DNA of 64,000 nucleotides from Dama dama (GCF_033118175.1 NC_083701.1:8017501-8081500), one strand, 5' to 3'; numbered from the stretch's first letter, positions 33,023 through 43,998 are shown. Translations and numbers: made by a program. The notes: generated from the sequence alone by a model not told the origin.

Positions 33023-33165
33023 GGGGACTTCCCTGGTGGTGCAGTGGCTAAGATTCCATGTTCCCGAGGCAGGGGGCCCATGTTCCATCCCTGGGCAGGG
33101 AACTAGATCCCACAGGCCACAACTAAGAACAGGTGTAAGCCAAATAAATTAATAAATAAAAATAA
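33023..33165 (+). mobile_element. CHR-type SINE
   Basis: GGGACTTCCCTGGTGGTGCA head, TGTTCCATCCCTGGGCAGGG, and the AGCCAAATAAATTAATAAAT tail. Third CHR in a row on the + strand. Confidence 0.92.
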
Positions 33166-33498
33166 ATTTAAAAATACAATTCAGAGTAAAGATAGAAGGA
33201 TCATTCTTTCAGGAACCTTGTGTGGGGTGGGGAGAGACAGGAGGAGGAGGATGATGAGAGATTGTGTGTTGAAGGGAAAGAACTTGGTTTTAATTCTTTG
33301 GGGAAGGAGTCAATATGGATGGAGGAGACCTTCCACCATGAAGGAGTTTTGTTCCCTAAGCCCAGGTCTTCTACAATATCTGCAAGCTTTTTGAGATGAT
33401 ACGGGAGAATTTGGGATTGGTAAAGGAGTAGGTAGGCTTTCCATTGTTTCTATAGCCACATTTCTGTTCTTGTAAAGACTTGATTTGTAAGATAGTAG
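33166..33498. other. Unique DNA
   Basis: About 330 bases with no gene or repeat. The end at 33488-33498 is the left copy of a SINE target duplication. Confidence 0.4.
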
Positions 33499-33772
33499 CT
33501 GCTGCTGCTGCTAAGTCACATGAACCGTGTCCGACTTTGTGCGACCCCATAGACGCCAGCCCACCAGGCTCCCGTCCCTGGGATTCTCCAGGCAAGAATA
33601 CTGGAGTGGGTTGCCATTTCCTTCTCCAGTGCATGAAGATGAAAAGTGAAAGTGAAGACACTCAGTCATGTCCGACTCTTAGCGACCCCATGGACTGTAG
33701 CCTACCAGGCTCCTCCGTCCATGGGATTTTCCAGGCAAGAGTACTGGAGTGGGGTGCCATTGCCTTCTCCAG
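33499..33772 (-). mobile_element. Bov-A2 SINE (dimer of Bov-A), antisense, with perfect TSD
   Basis: Two Bov-A units in tandem, about 33499-33634 and 33650-33772, joined by an AAAGTGAAAGTGAAG linker, with a CTG repeat (GCTGCTGCTGCTG) at one end. TAAGATAGTAG is perfectly duplicated at 33488-33498 and 33773-33783. No tRNA head. Confidence 0.95.
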
Positions 33773-33802
33773 TAAGATAGTAGAGTTGCTTTTTAATTCC
33801 TC

Positions 33803-33828
33803 AAAAAAAAAAAAAAAAAAAAAAAAAA
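33803..33828. repeat. A26 homopolymer
   Basis: A run of 26 A. It shows no SINE at its 5' side beyond the Bov-A2 duplication, so its source is unclear. Confidence 0.95.
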
Positions 33829-34186
33829 GAAACACCTGGGTGGCAACCTGAACGAAATCAAGGTGCTTACCCACTCATACAACTACATTATGTGAAATCA
33901 GAGAGAAGGTCTTCAACTAAGATGGAAATCAAAGGAAAAAAAATCAGAGCATATTTTTCTGTTATGTTTTTAAAAACTTTCTCGAGCACCTACCGTATGT
34001 ACAGCCCTGGCTCTACTGTGACTATAGTGGGGGAGTGGCAGAGAAAGGCTGTGTATCCAGTTTGATACTTTTCCGGCCTGTTCTCAGAAGCATCTTCAAA
34101 GCTGTGCTCACCGGTCGGCTCTGGTAGAGGAGGTGCCATCAGTTCTTGCTTCTGACGTCTGGTACTCAGTCTCCTAGACCTGATAG
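33829..34186. other. Unique DNA
   Basis: About 360 bases, no feature recognised. Confidence 0.4.
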
Positions 34187-34398
34187 GCTTCCCACAGGGC
34201 TCAGTGGTGAAGAATCGCCTGCCAATGCAGGAGACGCAGGAGACACAGATTCAGCCCCTGGGTCAGGAAGATCCCCTGGAGGAGGCAGTGGCAACCCACT
34301 CCAGTGTTCTTGCCTGGAAAATCCCATGGACAGGGGAGTCTGGCGGGCTACAGTCCATGGGGTCGCAGTCGGACATGACCGAGCATGCACACACATGC
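34187..34398 (+). mobile_element. Bov-tA SINE
   Basis: GGCTTCCCACAGGGCTCAGT head to the CAGTCGGACATGACCGAGCA end. Confidence 0.92.
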
Positions 34399-35119
34399 AC
34401 ACTTCTAGACATTGTTCCACTAATTGGCTTCTCTTTGCTTGGCTGTGCCAAGAGTGATTGCCAGGCTCGGCTGATGTGGCTCCCAGCCCTCCGGAGGGGC
34501 AGCATGTGAGCTGGAGCCCTTGGAAACCTGGGGGCCAGAAGGGGGTCCTTCCAAAGGCCAGAGCACCCCATGGTTCCGGAAGCCTGAGGCTAAATGCCGT
34601 GTGAGGGGCCTTTGTGCTTTATTTCTTCTCTGGGTTGACCTATCCTGGGAAAGACTTGGGACAAAGCACCATTGTTAGCTTGTGGACACAAGAAAGAGAA
34701 ACAACATGGTTAAGAAAGGGACCGGGCATTCTAAACTTGGGCTTCTCGACAAGTTGTAATAAAGGTTCATTCTGTTCAATTTCTTGATGCAGACGAAGGC
34801 TTACTCACACTTCCTGTCATTGGACCCATAACACATTGTTCTTGGACCTGCCCTGGATCAAAGACCAGGCTTTGGTCAGTTTTTTCTTTTAATAAAGATG
34901 CTGAATCGGATGCCTTACTTGTGTCTGGAGGTTAGGGGTGGTCAACTGTGCTTCCCTTCAGAGACCCAAGAGCTCAGGTCAGAGGTTTCATTCCAGAGAC
35001 TCTGTCTCCCCCTTCTTCCAGTGGGTTTCCCAAGAAACAGGTTCCCAGACAAGCATTTGAGTGCTGGGGAACTGTTGGTAAGTGACCGTATAAAGTATTG
35101 TTAGGTTATTGGAGAGTGA
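34399..35119. other. Unique DNA
   Basis: About 720 bases, moderately GC-rich. No repeat or gene recognised. Confidence 0.4.
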
Positions 35120-35372
35120 GGGGCTTCCCTGGTGGTCCAGTGGTTAAGACTCTGCCTACTAATGCAGGGGACACGGGTTTGATCCCTGGTCCAGGAGGAC
35201 CCCACATACCAAGCTGCAGCTAGGCCAGAGCATCAGAACTACCGAACCTGTGATCTAGAGACTGTGCTCCCTAGCAAGAGAAGCCGCCGCGATGAGAAGC
35301 TGTGCACAGCAAGGAAGAGTAGCCCTTGTAGTTCCTAGCAATTAGAGAAAGCCCTCGAGCAGCAATGAGGAT
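35120..35372 (+). mobile_element. CHR-type SINE, long form
   Basis: GGGGCTTCCCTGGTGGTCCA head, GGTTTGATCCCTGGTCCAGG, AAGAGAAGCCGCCGCGATGA and AATTAGAGAAAGCCCTCGAG. Confidence 0.9.
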
Positions 35373-35929
35373 CCATATATTTATTGTTATATACATTTAT
35401 CAATTATAATAAACCAATAATGCATTAATTGATAAAGAAACTATAAAATAAAAAATAAAGAAAAGAAAATATTTTTAAAAAGGATATGTTGAAAAAGAGA
35501 GAGATTGGGAAAGTGAAATGATTCAAGGAAGGAGTCACTAACAGGGGAGTGATAAACAAGCCATCATGGGGGCAGTTGACCTGGGTCCTGCTGGGGAAAG
35601 TTCTGAAATCAGGAGACACTCACCTCAAAGTTGGCCTACTTAGGGCCCAAGGTTTGGTACTGATGCAACACTGCCATCCATGCATAGGTTGAGAGCTGCT
35701 GGGGAAGGTGGTTATCCCTCCTCATTTCCTGCCTGCAGGCTCCAGTCGGGGGAGAGAGCCTCCAGGCATGGATATGCAGGAGCTGTAGCTGGAACAGCTG
35801 GACAAGGGCAGGGAGTCAGCAGCCTCTGCTATACGTGCAGCCTCTATACGCAGTCCCATCACGCCTGCATCTTTCTTTTGCTCAATGCCCATCACATTGT
35901 ATGTTGTTTTCTATTTCCTTGTTTCTTTC
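35373..35929. other. AT-rich then mixed unique DNA
   Basis: No gene or repeat recognised. Confidence 0.4.
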
Positions 35930-36040
35930 TTAGCATCTAGGACCTAGATTAGGAGCTCCCTTAAGGCAGAGGCTGGGGCCTGATCTCTGAACCTCATTGT
36001 AGGGTGTGGTCTCTAGTACCCAGAAGATGAAGAATGTGTG
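35930..36040 (+). mobile_element. L2 3' end fragment
   Basis: TAGATTAGGAGCTCCCTTAA and GCAGAGGCTGGGGCCTGATC match the conserved L2 3' end, diverged. Confidence 0.5.
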
Positions 36041-36069
36041 ACTCTGACCTTCAAGAACTCCAGGGTAGG

Positions 36070-36190
36070 AATGCTTATCCTCGTTTTACGACTGAAGAAA
36101 CCCAGGCTCTGAGGACCGTCACCTGCACTAGGTTATGCAGGTAACCAGTAGCAGACTCAGATCTCCCAGTTCCTAAATCAGGTTCTTCTC
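36070..36190 (+). mobile_element. MIR fragment
   Basis: TCCTCGTTTTACGACTGAAG followed by TATGCAGGTAACCAGTAGCA resembles the MIR core. Confidence 0.55.
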
Positions 36191-36349
36191 GTCTAATTAT
36201 AGCTATCTAGAAATTTTCATCTCCATTCCTTACCCCCACGCTGCACACACCGTTGACTTCCAATCTGTACATACTTGATACCTCTTTTGAAACTAGGCAT
36301 GGCTTTCTTAACAGAAGAGAAGCTATTTTTGACCTAAGCCGTTTTGTGA

Positions 36350-36760
36350 TGTAAGCCTGGACACAAGGCTTGTGCTGGAATGGGTCTCAGTAATTAATGA
36401 TCTGAAGGGAACAACAGAATGCAGGAACAGACCATTGTTACCTGAGAGTGAAGACTCTCAGTCTGTCTCAGTAATAAAGATCAGCCTGAAGCACTCAACC
36501 ACCAGATCAACTGGAACCTGAGAGATGTTGATGTTGACTTTTTTTGACCCACAAGAGTCGGGTCAACTAACCTCTATCAATCGCCCAAGCTCCTTTGTGA
36601 ACATGCAGATACCCTTAGCTTAAAACTCCCCCAATTCGGTTCAGTTTTAAGTTCCCCTGTATTTTAAGTTCCCCTATATTGTCCTTACTTGCCTCAAGTA
36701 ATAAATCATTCCTTATGCTACTCTTGGGCTTGGCTGTGTCTTTTAGCTTGATACCCAACA
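36350..36760 (+). mobile_element. Solo LTR-like element
   Basis: About 410 bases starting TGTAAGCCTGG and ending ACCCAACA, with a CTTAAAACTCCCC block, an AATAAA signal at about 36701, and a pyrimidine-rich U5-like end. This is the TG...CA layout of an endogenous retroviral LTR. I see no clear flanking duplication and no internal genes. The family is not identified. Confidence 0.45.
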
Positions 36761-36799
36761 AGAAGTAAACCCAGGTTTTAGGTAACAAGAATATTCTTT

Positions 36800-37028
36800 T
36801 TAAAATTTTTAAAAACTATTTATTTATTTTTGGCTGCTCTGGGTCTTCGTTGCAGCACACGGGGTTTCTCTAGTTGGAGAGAGCGGAGGCTGCCCTCTGG
36901 TTGCAGAGCTTGAGCTGTAGGCACGAGGCTTAGTTGCCCCGTGGCGTGTGGCGTCTGGAGCAGGAGTCTAAGCTGTGTCCCCCACTGCAAGGGGGACTCT
37001 TAACCACTGGATCACCAGGGAAACCCAA
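36800..37028 (-). mobile_element. CHR-type SINE, antisense
   Basis: ATTTATTTATTTTTGGCTGC, TTTCTCTAGTTGGAGAGAGC, and the CACTGGATCACCAGGGAAAC end. Confidence 0.88.
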
Positions 37029-37204
37029 TGAGAGTATTCTTTGTTTATCTTTTCTTTTTTTTCTGGAAATTTTATTGTGTGTTGTAAAGCAATGACAATA
37101 AATATTTTATAAGATAATCAACATATTAAAAAATCATCTTGTGACTCCTTAATTTTCCTATGTGAACCCGTGTATCCTTTTTTGGGGGGAGGGGGGAGGG
37201 ACCT

Positions 37205-37325
37205 GATATTTTATAATTTTTTGAACTTTTTCTTTTGTATTAGGGTATAACCCATTAACAATATTGTGATAGTTTCAGGTGAATGGTGAAGGGAGTAAGC
37301 CATATATGTATATGTACGGCTAACA
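37205..37325 (-). mobile_element. L1 3' UTR fragment, antisense
   Basis: TTGTATTAGGGTATAACCCA, ATATTGTGATAGTTTCAGGT and AGTAAGCCATATATGTATAT match the antisense ruminant L1 3' UTR. Confidence 0.65.
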
Positions 37326-37659
37326 AGAATATTCCGATAGATACTTACAAGTTGCAAACCTGGCTGGGATCTATTGAGTTGTCCATCCTGAGGCTGTGCA
37401 GAATGGCCCCCGATGGACTTCATAGTCTACAGGAAAGGGCAGTGCCTTCAGCTGTGGCCCCCTCAGGCCCACTGAGAACTATCACCAGAGTCATACCCAC
37501 CCTGTATCTCCTGAAGGCATTTCTGGTTTCAGCGACTCTTAGCAGGCTCAGCTGTGCCTGTCCCCTGGGCTGTTTTTCTAGAAGGGCTTCTGAGGCTTGC
37601 TTCTGAGCTCAGGCCCTGTGGTTGGTCCCACCGCTATGTCCATCCCTCTGCTCTCCTGC

Positions 37660-38147
37660 TGTTGTCAAGTTCAAGACTTCTCTGCTCACTGCACGACAGG
37701 CCAGTAAGTCAGGAGACAAGGTGTTGAGGCAAAGAATGATGACTTTATCCGGAAAGCCAGCAGACTGAAAAGATGGCAGACTAATGTCTCAAAATAACCA
37801 TCTTATTGGGGTCTGGATGCCAGTTTCTTTTATAGAACGAAGATGGAGGAGGAGGTGAGGAAGTCTGTAAGTCTTGCAGACTTAACTCCATAACTCTGCC
37901 CTGGGATGGGGCTGGGGAGTGTTTCTTCTTTCTTGAAGCCATTCACAGGTGATCAGGGTCTGGACATTTCCCTGAACAAAGGCACTTTGGTTTAACATTC
38001 AGGCAGAGGGTCAAGTTTCCCCCAGGCAGGTCATTCTGTACAGACAGTATCCTCTTAGTGAACGAAAGCAACAGGAAGCAAGCATTAAAGTAAAAGGAAT
38101 AAATCCAACATGGAGTCAGATTTTGTTCTTCCCTGGAACACTGCCAC
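37660..38147 (-). mobile_element. LTR-like element, minus strand (copy 1 of 2)
   Basis: About 490 bases homologous to 59869-60369 in the same orientation. On the + strand it starts TGTTGTCAAG and ends CTGCCACA, the TG...CA LTR layout. Shared marks include GACTTTAT(C/T)(C/T)GGAAAGCC, the CAGGCTTCTTTTAT-type block and the GGAGTC(A/G)GA...CTTCCCT end. On the minus strand a GATAAA / AATAAA signal precedes the U5-like end. No internal genes adjoin it. Confidence 0.55.
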
Positions 38148-38164
38148 ACGGGGCTTCTGTGAAT

Positions 38165-38640
38165 TCCTCAACCACTGTCTTAATGTCCCCACCCCAGGGC
38201 CTTTGCACATGCTGCTTGCTCTGTCTGGAATGCAATCCCCTTGAAAGTTAAAGTGTTGCCTGCTTGGTGGAGTCTGACTCTTTGCGACCCCATGGACTGT
38301 AGCCCGCCAGGCTCCTCTGTCCATGAAACTCTCCAGGCAAGAATACTGGAGTGGATTGTCATTTCCTTCTTCAGGGGATCTTTCTGACCCAGGGATCAAA
38401 CCCAGGTCTCCTGCATTGCAGGCAGTTTCTGTCCAGTTGCTTCTGCCTAATTCCTTCCCCTTTCTCCTCGTCTTCCTCTCTCTCCTGCCCCTCACTCTTC
38501 AGCTCAGGTGTCTTCCTGAGGGAAGAACTCTTGCTCGGTCTCCCTGTCTCCCCTACCCCAAACACCCAAATGAGCTCTCATACCACCTACCTGGAACTCT
38601 TAAAACATTACTTGCCTCTTAGCCATTATTCCAGAGTAAA
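38165..38640 (+). mobile_element. L2 3' region, split by a Bov-tA
   Basis: CCAGGGCCTTTGCACATGCT, TGCTCTGTCTGGAATGCAAT on the left, and CTCAGGTGTCTTCCTGAGGG on the right are L2 blocks in order. Confidence 0.75.
38245..38432 (-). mobile_element. Bov-tA SINE, antisense, inside L2
   Basis: AGTCTGACTCTTTGCGACCC to CCTGCATTGCAGGCAGTTTC, with a truncated head. Confidence 0.9.
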
Positions 38641-38651
38641 AGTGGACACTC

Positions 38652-38915
38652 TTGGGCTTCCTTGGTGGCTCAGCGGTAAAGAATCCACTTTACACAGGTT
38701 CCATCCCTGATCTGGGACAATCTCACGTGCTGTGGAGCAAATAAGCCTGTGTGCCACAAGTACTGAAGCCTGCATGCCTAGAGCCCAGGCGCTGCAAGAG
38801 AAGCCACTGCAGTGAGAGGCCTGAGCACCGCAACTAGAGAACAGCCCCCGCTCACTGCGACTAAAGAAAAAGCTTGCGCAACAGCAAAGATCCAGCACAA
38901 CCATAAAAAGTTTTT
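38652..38915 (+). mobile_element. CHR-type SINE, long form
   Basis: GGGCTTCCTTGGTGGCTCAG head with a deletion of the first box B part, then AAGAGAAGCCACTGCAGTGA, AACTAGAGAACAGCCCCCGC and the tail. Confidence 0.88.
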
Positions 38916-39109
38916 TTCTAAAATGGACCCTATTTATTGGCATCATTTGTGGGCAGGACAACTTCCCCTTTTAGGGTCTAAATTCCCTGAGAAAGAGGAA
39001 CAGTGTCTGGGTTTCACTCAGCACTTCATCTCCAGCAGAGCTGGTGCTCAGATATTTGAAACGCATGAAGGGATTAATGATCAAATTAAAAGCTAATCCT
39101 CACCAGCTC

Positions 39110-39225
39110 CTCCCAAGATAACTATTATTAATCGCATTTTATAGATAAGGAGACAGAAACTCAGAAGGCTTGGGTTTGTCCAAGTCCAAATAGCTTTTCA
39201 GCCTGACAGCTCAGCATTTGGATTG
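39110..39225 (+). mobile_element. MIR fragment
   Basis: CGCATTTTATAGATAAGGAG and ACAGAAACTCAGAAGGCTTG are MIR core-like. Confidence 0.55.
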
Positions 39226-39545
39226 ACAGCTGCCTGGTTTCAACACCTTGGGGACCTTGGGGAAGGAGGCTGGGCGGAGTCACCTAGGGAAATATGAGTT
39301 CTACCTGTTTGTTTTCTTTGTCGATGCTCCTGAGATGATCCTATCTCTGTGTTGATAGGAAGCTGAGATACAAGCAGCACTAGACAGGAGAAGTGGAGAT
39401 CACGACAAACTGCTGCTCAACCTTGGACTGTCATGGGAATGAATGAAGTGGTGTGCCAGGGGTTTATGCTGGCAGTTCTATCAAGAGACCCGAAGAGCAG
39501 CACAATGCAGACTGATTTCCTTGCACAAAAATTGGTGAAAGTTTG

Positions 39546-39610
39546 GAGACTTCCCTGGAGGTCCAGTGGTTAAGCCTTCACCTTCCAATACCGGAGGTGC
39601 TGGTCCCTGC
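39546..39610 (+). mobile_element. CHR-type SINE, 3' truncated head
   Basis: GAGACTTCCCTGGAGGTCCA, then a CTTCCAATACCGGAGGTGCT box-B-proximal piece. It stops after GGTCCCTGC, where unrelated DNA starts. Confidence 0.75.
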
Positions 39611-39967
39611 ATCCACCACCCATCACCTTTGGTGTATCAGCTGCCCCTTTCCCAGACCCATTCTGACTGGAAACTCAAATGAACTAAACAGCCCCAGGCC
39701 CTCACTACCCCCGCTCAGGTTTATCCCCACCTCCACCCCTGCCTGAGATGTGCAGTCCCAACTTGCATAGGCAAAAATATGCCTGAAGGTTAAGGGCTAA
39801 AAACCATCTGCCAGAAATGAGACTGTTTCCTTAATGATTCGTTACTTTGTAGACAAGATCTTTGACACTGCTTTGACCCCAGAATTTGTATCTGTTTAAC
39901 TTTGTTTATCCCCAAGGACAGAACACAGAGAGCCCCAGCTTGAGTCCCTATTTGTCCCTATTTGTCT
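39611..39967. other. Unique DNA
   Basis: About 360 bases, no feature recognised. Confidence 0.4.
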
Positions 39968-40124
39968 GCTTTTTTTTTTTAAGTACTTATTTAATTGATT
40001 TATTTGACTGCACCAGGATTTAGTTGCAGGATGTGGGATCTAGTTCCTTGATCAGGTATCGAACCTGGGCCCTCTGCATCAGGAGCGTGGAGTCTTAGCC
40101 ACTCAACCACCAGGGAAGTCCCAG
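39968..40124 (-). mobile_element. CHR-type SINE, antisense
   Basis: CTTTTTTTTTTAAGTACTTA tail side, GGATGTGGGATCTAGTTCC, and the ACCACCAGGGAAGTCCC end. Confidence 0.9.
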
Positions 40125-40210
40125 CAAAATGCCGCTTTTGACCTGCTTACTCTGACTGTCACTGCTTTCAGTGCCTCATTCCACTGATCTTCATGGAATA
40201 GAAATTACGG

Positions 40211-40262
40211 AAAGATCAATAGAACTATTGATCAAATAGTTCTAAAGATCAATAGAACTATT
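40211..40262. repeat. 19-base direct repeat with inverted middle
   Basis: AAAGATCAATAGAACTATT occurs at 40211-40229 and 40244-40262. The 14-base spacer holds AATAGTTCT, the complement of AGAACTATT, so the middle can fold as a hairpin. Confidence 0.9.
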
Positions 40263-40332
40263 TTTAAATTAACAAAAAAGTTCTAACAGCAAAAGGTTTT
40301 TTTTTCTTTTAAGTGATACCTTTTATTTAATT

Positions 40333-40655
40333 GGGCTTCCCTCATAGGTCAGTTGGTAAGGAATCCACCTACAATGCAGGAGACCCCGGTTAGATTCCCG
40401 GGCCAGGAAGATCCACTGGAGAAAGGATAGGCTACCCACTCTAGTATTCTTGGACTTCCCTTATGGCTCAGCTGGTAAAGAATCAGCCTGCAGTGTGGGA
40501 GACCTGGGTTTGATCCCCGGGTTGGGAAGACCCCTTGGAGAAGGGAAAAGCTACCCTACCCACTCCAGTATTCTGGCCTGGAAAATCCCATGGACTGTAA
40601 AGCTCATGGGGTCACAAAGAGTCGGACATGACTGAGCGACTTTCACTTTCACTTA
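40333..40655 (+). mobile_element. Two-headed Bov-tA SINE with TSD
   Basis: Two tRNA-like heads in tandem, at about 40333-40450 and 40451-40562, followed by one Bov-A body ending GAGCGACTTTCACTTTCACT. The first head ends at CTACCCACTCTAGTATTCTT and runs straight into the second GGACTTCCC. TATTTAATT is duplicated at 40324-40332 and 40656-40664, so it inserted as one unit. Confidence 0.9.
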
Positions 40656-40664
40656 TATTTAATT

Positions 40665-40787
40665 ATTTTTTATTTTATGGCCTCACTCCCCAGCATATGG
40701 GATCTTAGCTCCTTGACCAAGGGTCAAACTCAAGATCCCTTCATTGGAAGCACAGAGTCTTAACCTCGGGACCATCAGGAAAGTCCC
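40665..40787 (-). mobile_element. CHR-type SINE, antisense
   Basis: TTTTATTTTATGGCCTCACT, GATCTTAGCTCCTTGACCAA, ending CATCAGGAAAGTCCC. It adjoins the two-headed SINE. Confidence 0.85.
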
Positions 40788-41242
40788 ACAAGCGTTGTCT
40801 TACAGGGGTACTCTATGTGGGCACAACAGCTTGTGCTGGATGTTTCAAGAGACCTGGAGGCCAGCAAGGGCCAATCCAACTCTAGGAGCAGTGGCAACAC
40901 TATCACTCTCAAATAATCACTTGAGTCCACCTGCAGCAAATTTCAGAAACAAAGACGTCTACTCTGTTGAACTAAGTTCAGATGGCAGACAGGGCACCCT
41001 TGTCCTGTCCTGAAATGTTCATATGTGGCCCTTAAAACTTCTGATGTGTGAACATGTCTGCTTTTGCACATGAATAGTGGTCATGAGGGTCATATATAAT
41101 TCGTGAGAAAGGACCCATTAGTGATGGAAAAAACATACAAGCAAAGGCACCTGCAGTAGGTGGCCAGGGTGTGGTCATTTTAAATTCTCAACCCACTCCC
41201 CTCTTCTCTCCCTACCTGACAGGTTCCCATTTATTATGATTA
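40788..41242. other. Unique DNA
   Basis: About 455 bases, no feature recognised. Confidence 0.4.
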
Positions 41243-41362
41243 CTTTAAATTTGCTTGGCTGTGACACATGGCATGTGGATCCTGGTTCCCCCATCAGGGA
41301 TTGAAACCACGACCCTTGCATTGCAAGTGGAGTCTTTACCACTGGCTTGCTAGGGAAGTCCC
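41243..41362 (-). mobile_element. CHR-type SINE, antisense
   Basis: TGCTTGGCTGTGACACATGG, CCCATCAGGGATTGAAACCA, and the TTGCTAGGGAAGTCCC end. Confidence 0.86.
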
Positions 41363-42036
41363 ATGTTCCCACTTTAATGACTGGGGTTCTGTGGCCATGG
41401 TCTTCTCTCACCACCATGACCCTGTTAATGGGTTTCCGTTCTAACATCTGGGGCCAACAGAACCCTGGTCCTGGCTCCCCAGTCTGTGTCTCAACTGCCT
41501 GAGACTCCAACTTCCAAATAAAACTGGAGGCTGGACCTTATCCATCTCTGCCCACCGCCTTGGAGTCAGTGCCCCGCCTCCTGAATGGTTAAAAAGTACA
41601 TGAATCAGGGACGGACTTAGAGTTGGCATTCAATATCATTTGCCATTTTTTTACTTTTTAAAAATTCTGACTCATATTCTATTTTGCCTGACCCTGAAAT
41701 CAGTGAAAAACATGTTTCACCCTCTTGGGATCATGAAGTCAGCTTTAACGGTAATGGCATGACATGTCATAGTCACTCATATGCATTTAATCTCTATTTC
41801 AGACCTCATGAGGGGTTTATTGATCGTATTTTAGAGCAAATGAACAAACAAAGCCCCACACTCTCAGGTTGCTGTGACCCCTCAGTATTTCATGTGCAGA
41901 TTAGGGCACCAGAAGAAACCCCTTAATAAGTAAAAAGATAATAAAATATGAAAAACACACAAACACAAAAAAGTCAATTAGAACTCCTATGATAATGGTT
42001 ACACTAAGCAGTCAAGCGTTGTCAAAGATTACAACT
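41363..42036. other. Unique DNA
   Basis: About 670 bases. A short frame at 41684-41926 has no family I recognise. Confidence 0.4.
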
Positions 42037-42160
42037 TTGGGACTTGCCTGGAGGCCCAGTGGTTAAGATTTTCCCTTCCAAAGCAGCGGGGTACAAGTTC
42101 GATCACTGTCTGGGGAGTTAAGATTCCACATGCCTTGGGTCCAGAAAATAAAAAACATAA
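42037..42160 (+). mobile_element. CHR-type SINE
   Basis: GGGACTTGCCTGGAGGCCCA head, AGTTCGATCACTGTCTGGGG, and the CCAGAAAATAAAAAACATAA tail. Confidence 0.86.
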
Positions 42161-42206
42161 AGCAGAAGCAATATTGAAAAAAAAGACTTTAAAAATGGTC
42201 CATATC

Positions 42207-42512
42207 AGGGCTTCCCTGATGGCTCAGGGGTAAAGAATCCACCTGCCAATGCAGGAGATGTGGGTTTGATCCCTGGGTCAGGAAGACCCCACATACTGCA
42301 GAGCAACTAAGCCTGTGTGACCCAACTATTGAGCTTGTGCTCTAGAGCCTGGGAGCCGCAACTGCTGAAGCTCTGCTGTGCCCTAAGCCCATGCTCTGCA
42401 AGAGAAGCCCTCGAACCACAACTAGAGAGTAGCCGCCAGTCGCCACAGCTGGAGAAAAGCCTGTGCCCACAGTGTAGACCCTGCACAGCCAAAAACAAAC
42501 AAATAAATAATA
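42207..42512 (+). mobile_element. CHR-type SINE, full long form
   Basis: GGGCTTCCCTGATGGCTCAG head, CCACATACTGCAGAGCAACT, GGAGCCGCAACTGCTGAAGC, AACTAGAGAGTAGCCGCCAG and the AACAAACAAATAAATAAT tail. Confidence 0.94.
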
Positions 42513-42631
42513 TGATATATTAAATAAATGGCCCACATAAAAAATCTTTTTTAAAAAATGAAAAAAGATCACAATATTTGCTTTATTTTGAATTTTAGTA
42601 ACTTAAGTATTTTGGTAAATTAAGTATTTTA

Positions 42632-42840
42632 GTCTTCCCTGTAGTCCAAACAGTAAAGAATCTGCCTGCAATGCAGGAGACCCGGGTTCGATCCCTGGGT
42701 CGGGAAGATACTCTGGAGAAGGAAAATGGCAACCCTCTCCAGTATTCTTGCCTGGAGAATCCCACGGACAGAGGAGCCTGGGGGCTACAGTCCATTGGGT
42801 CGCAAAGAGTCAGACACGACTGAGCAACTAACAGTACTAC
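42632..42840 (+). mobile_element. Bov-tA SINE
   Basis: Full head and body: GACCCGGGTTCGATCCCTGG to GTCAGACACGACTGAGCAAC, with little divergence. Confidence 0.93.
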
Positions 42841-43539
42841 TACTAAGCATTTTTTGATGTACCTATTTATTTGATTGGACATAGGATCGACTACACTCTC
42901 TGTCCAGCTTCAGTGCTCATCTCAGAGCTGCTTCTCCCTATACTTATGCTCTTGGGAGAAAGCATAGGTTTTTTTGGTTGTCCCTCTAGTGTAAGGGGTC
43001 TCAGAACACTTTAAGGCTTGAATAAACCTAGGGAGCCTTTCCCTAGGAAAAAGAATGCCCCTACGAATGGAATTTTGTGTATAATTTCAGGATGTTCATG
43101 TCCCCAAAGCATGGACAAAAACTCCTGCTCTGAAATCTTTCCAGCACCAACAGTGGAAGATGACGATGAAGTTGATATATGGAGAAGCACAAATTGGAGA
43201 GCCGACCCTCATAAATCATAGAAGTGGAACAGGTGACAAGCAGGCTTGTACCCACGTGGCTTCACTTCTGCCAGCCCGTGCCAGCACGGGACAAGCGGCA
43301 GGTGTGGCTCACCTGCCCCCTGGCGATCTGCTGACACGGTGGAAAGGAGGAGGCTACCGCCGGGAGGCAGGACCGGGCTGAGCTGATCTGCTAAGAAGAT
43401 TAGGTTTCGGCACCCCTCCCACCAGCCCTAATGCCCTCAGACTAAGCAGCTGCCCAGGCTTAGCTCTTTCTCGGATGGAGAATGTGTCTCTGTCGGGGCA
43501 GTCGCTGCGTGCCCCCTTCCAGAGCCACCAGCCATTCCT
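42841..43539. other. Unique DNA
   Basis: About 700 bases, GC-richer after 43250, but CpG density is below that of an island. No gene recognised. Confidence 0.4.
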
Positions 43540-43880
43540 GAACACACAGTGTTCTGTACACCTTTGCCCAGGCTGTGCCCTCTGTGCACGACGGCCCGCC
43601 CTCCCATCAAGTACACGCTTGCGCTTCAAGGCCACCTCAAGTTTCACCTCTGAGCGGTTGCCCTGGTTCCTCCCATGGGTTCAGCAGCTCCGGCCTGAGC
43701 TCTCCTGGCCCCATGCCCACCCCTCTCTCCCGGCACTCACTGTGCCGTCCACGCGCGGCTCCTACTGCAGTTGTTCTTTCATGTGATTATCTTCCTGATC
43801 AAGAGGATGAGATTCCTGAGGACCCAGACCAGCTTCCTACACAGCCTGGCACGGAACAGTTACTTTGTAAACATGTCTGG
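43540..43880 (+). mobile_element. L2 3' end
   Basis: TGCGCTTCAAGGCCACCTCA, CAAGTTTCACCTCTGAGCGG, TGATTATCTTCCTGATCAAG and TGAGATTCCTGAGGACCCAG run in L2 order. Confidence 0.65.
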
Positions 43881-43998
43881 CTGGGACTTCCCTGATGGTC
43901 CAGGGGTTAGGACTCTGAGCTTCCAATGCCAAGTACTGGGATTCGATCCCTGACCGAGGAGCTGAGATCCTGCAAGCCCGCTGGGTGGCCAAAAAAAA
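43881..43998 (+). mobile_element. CHR-type SINE
   Basis: GGGACTTCCCTGATGGTCCA head, GATTCGATCCCTGACCGAGG, and the GGTGGCCAAAAAAAATTC tail. Confidence 0.9.
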
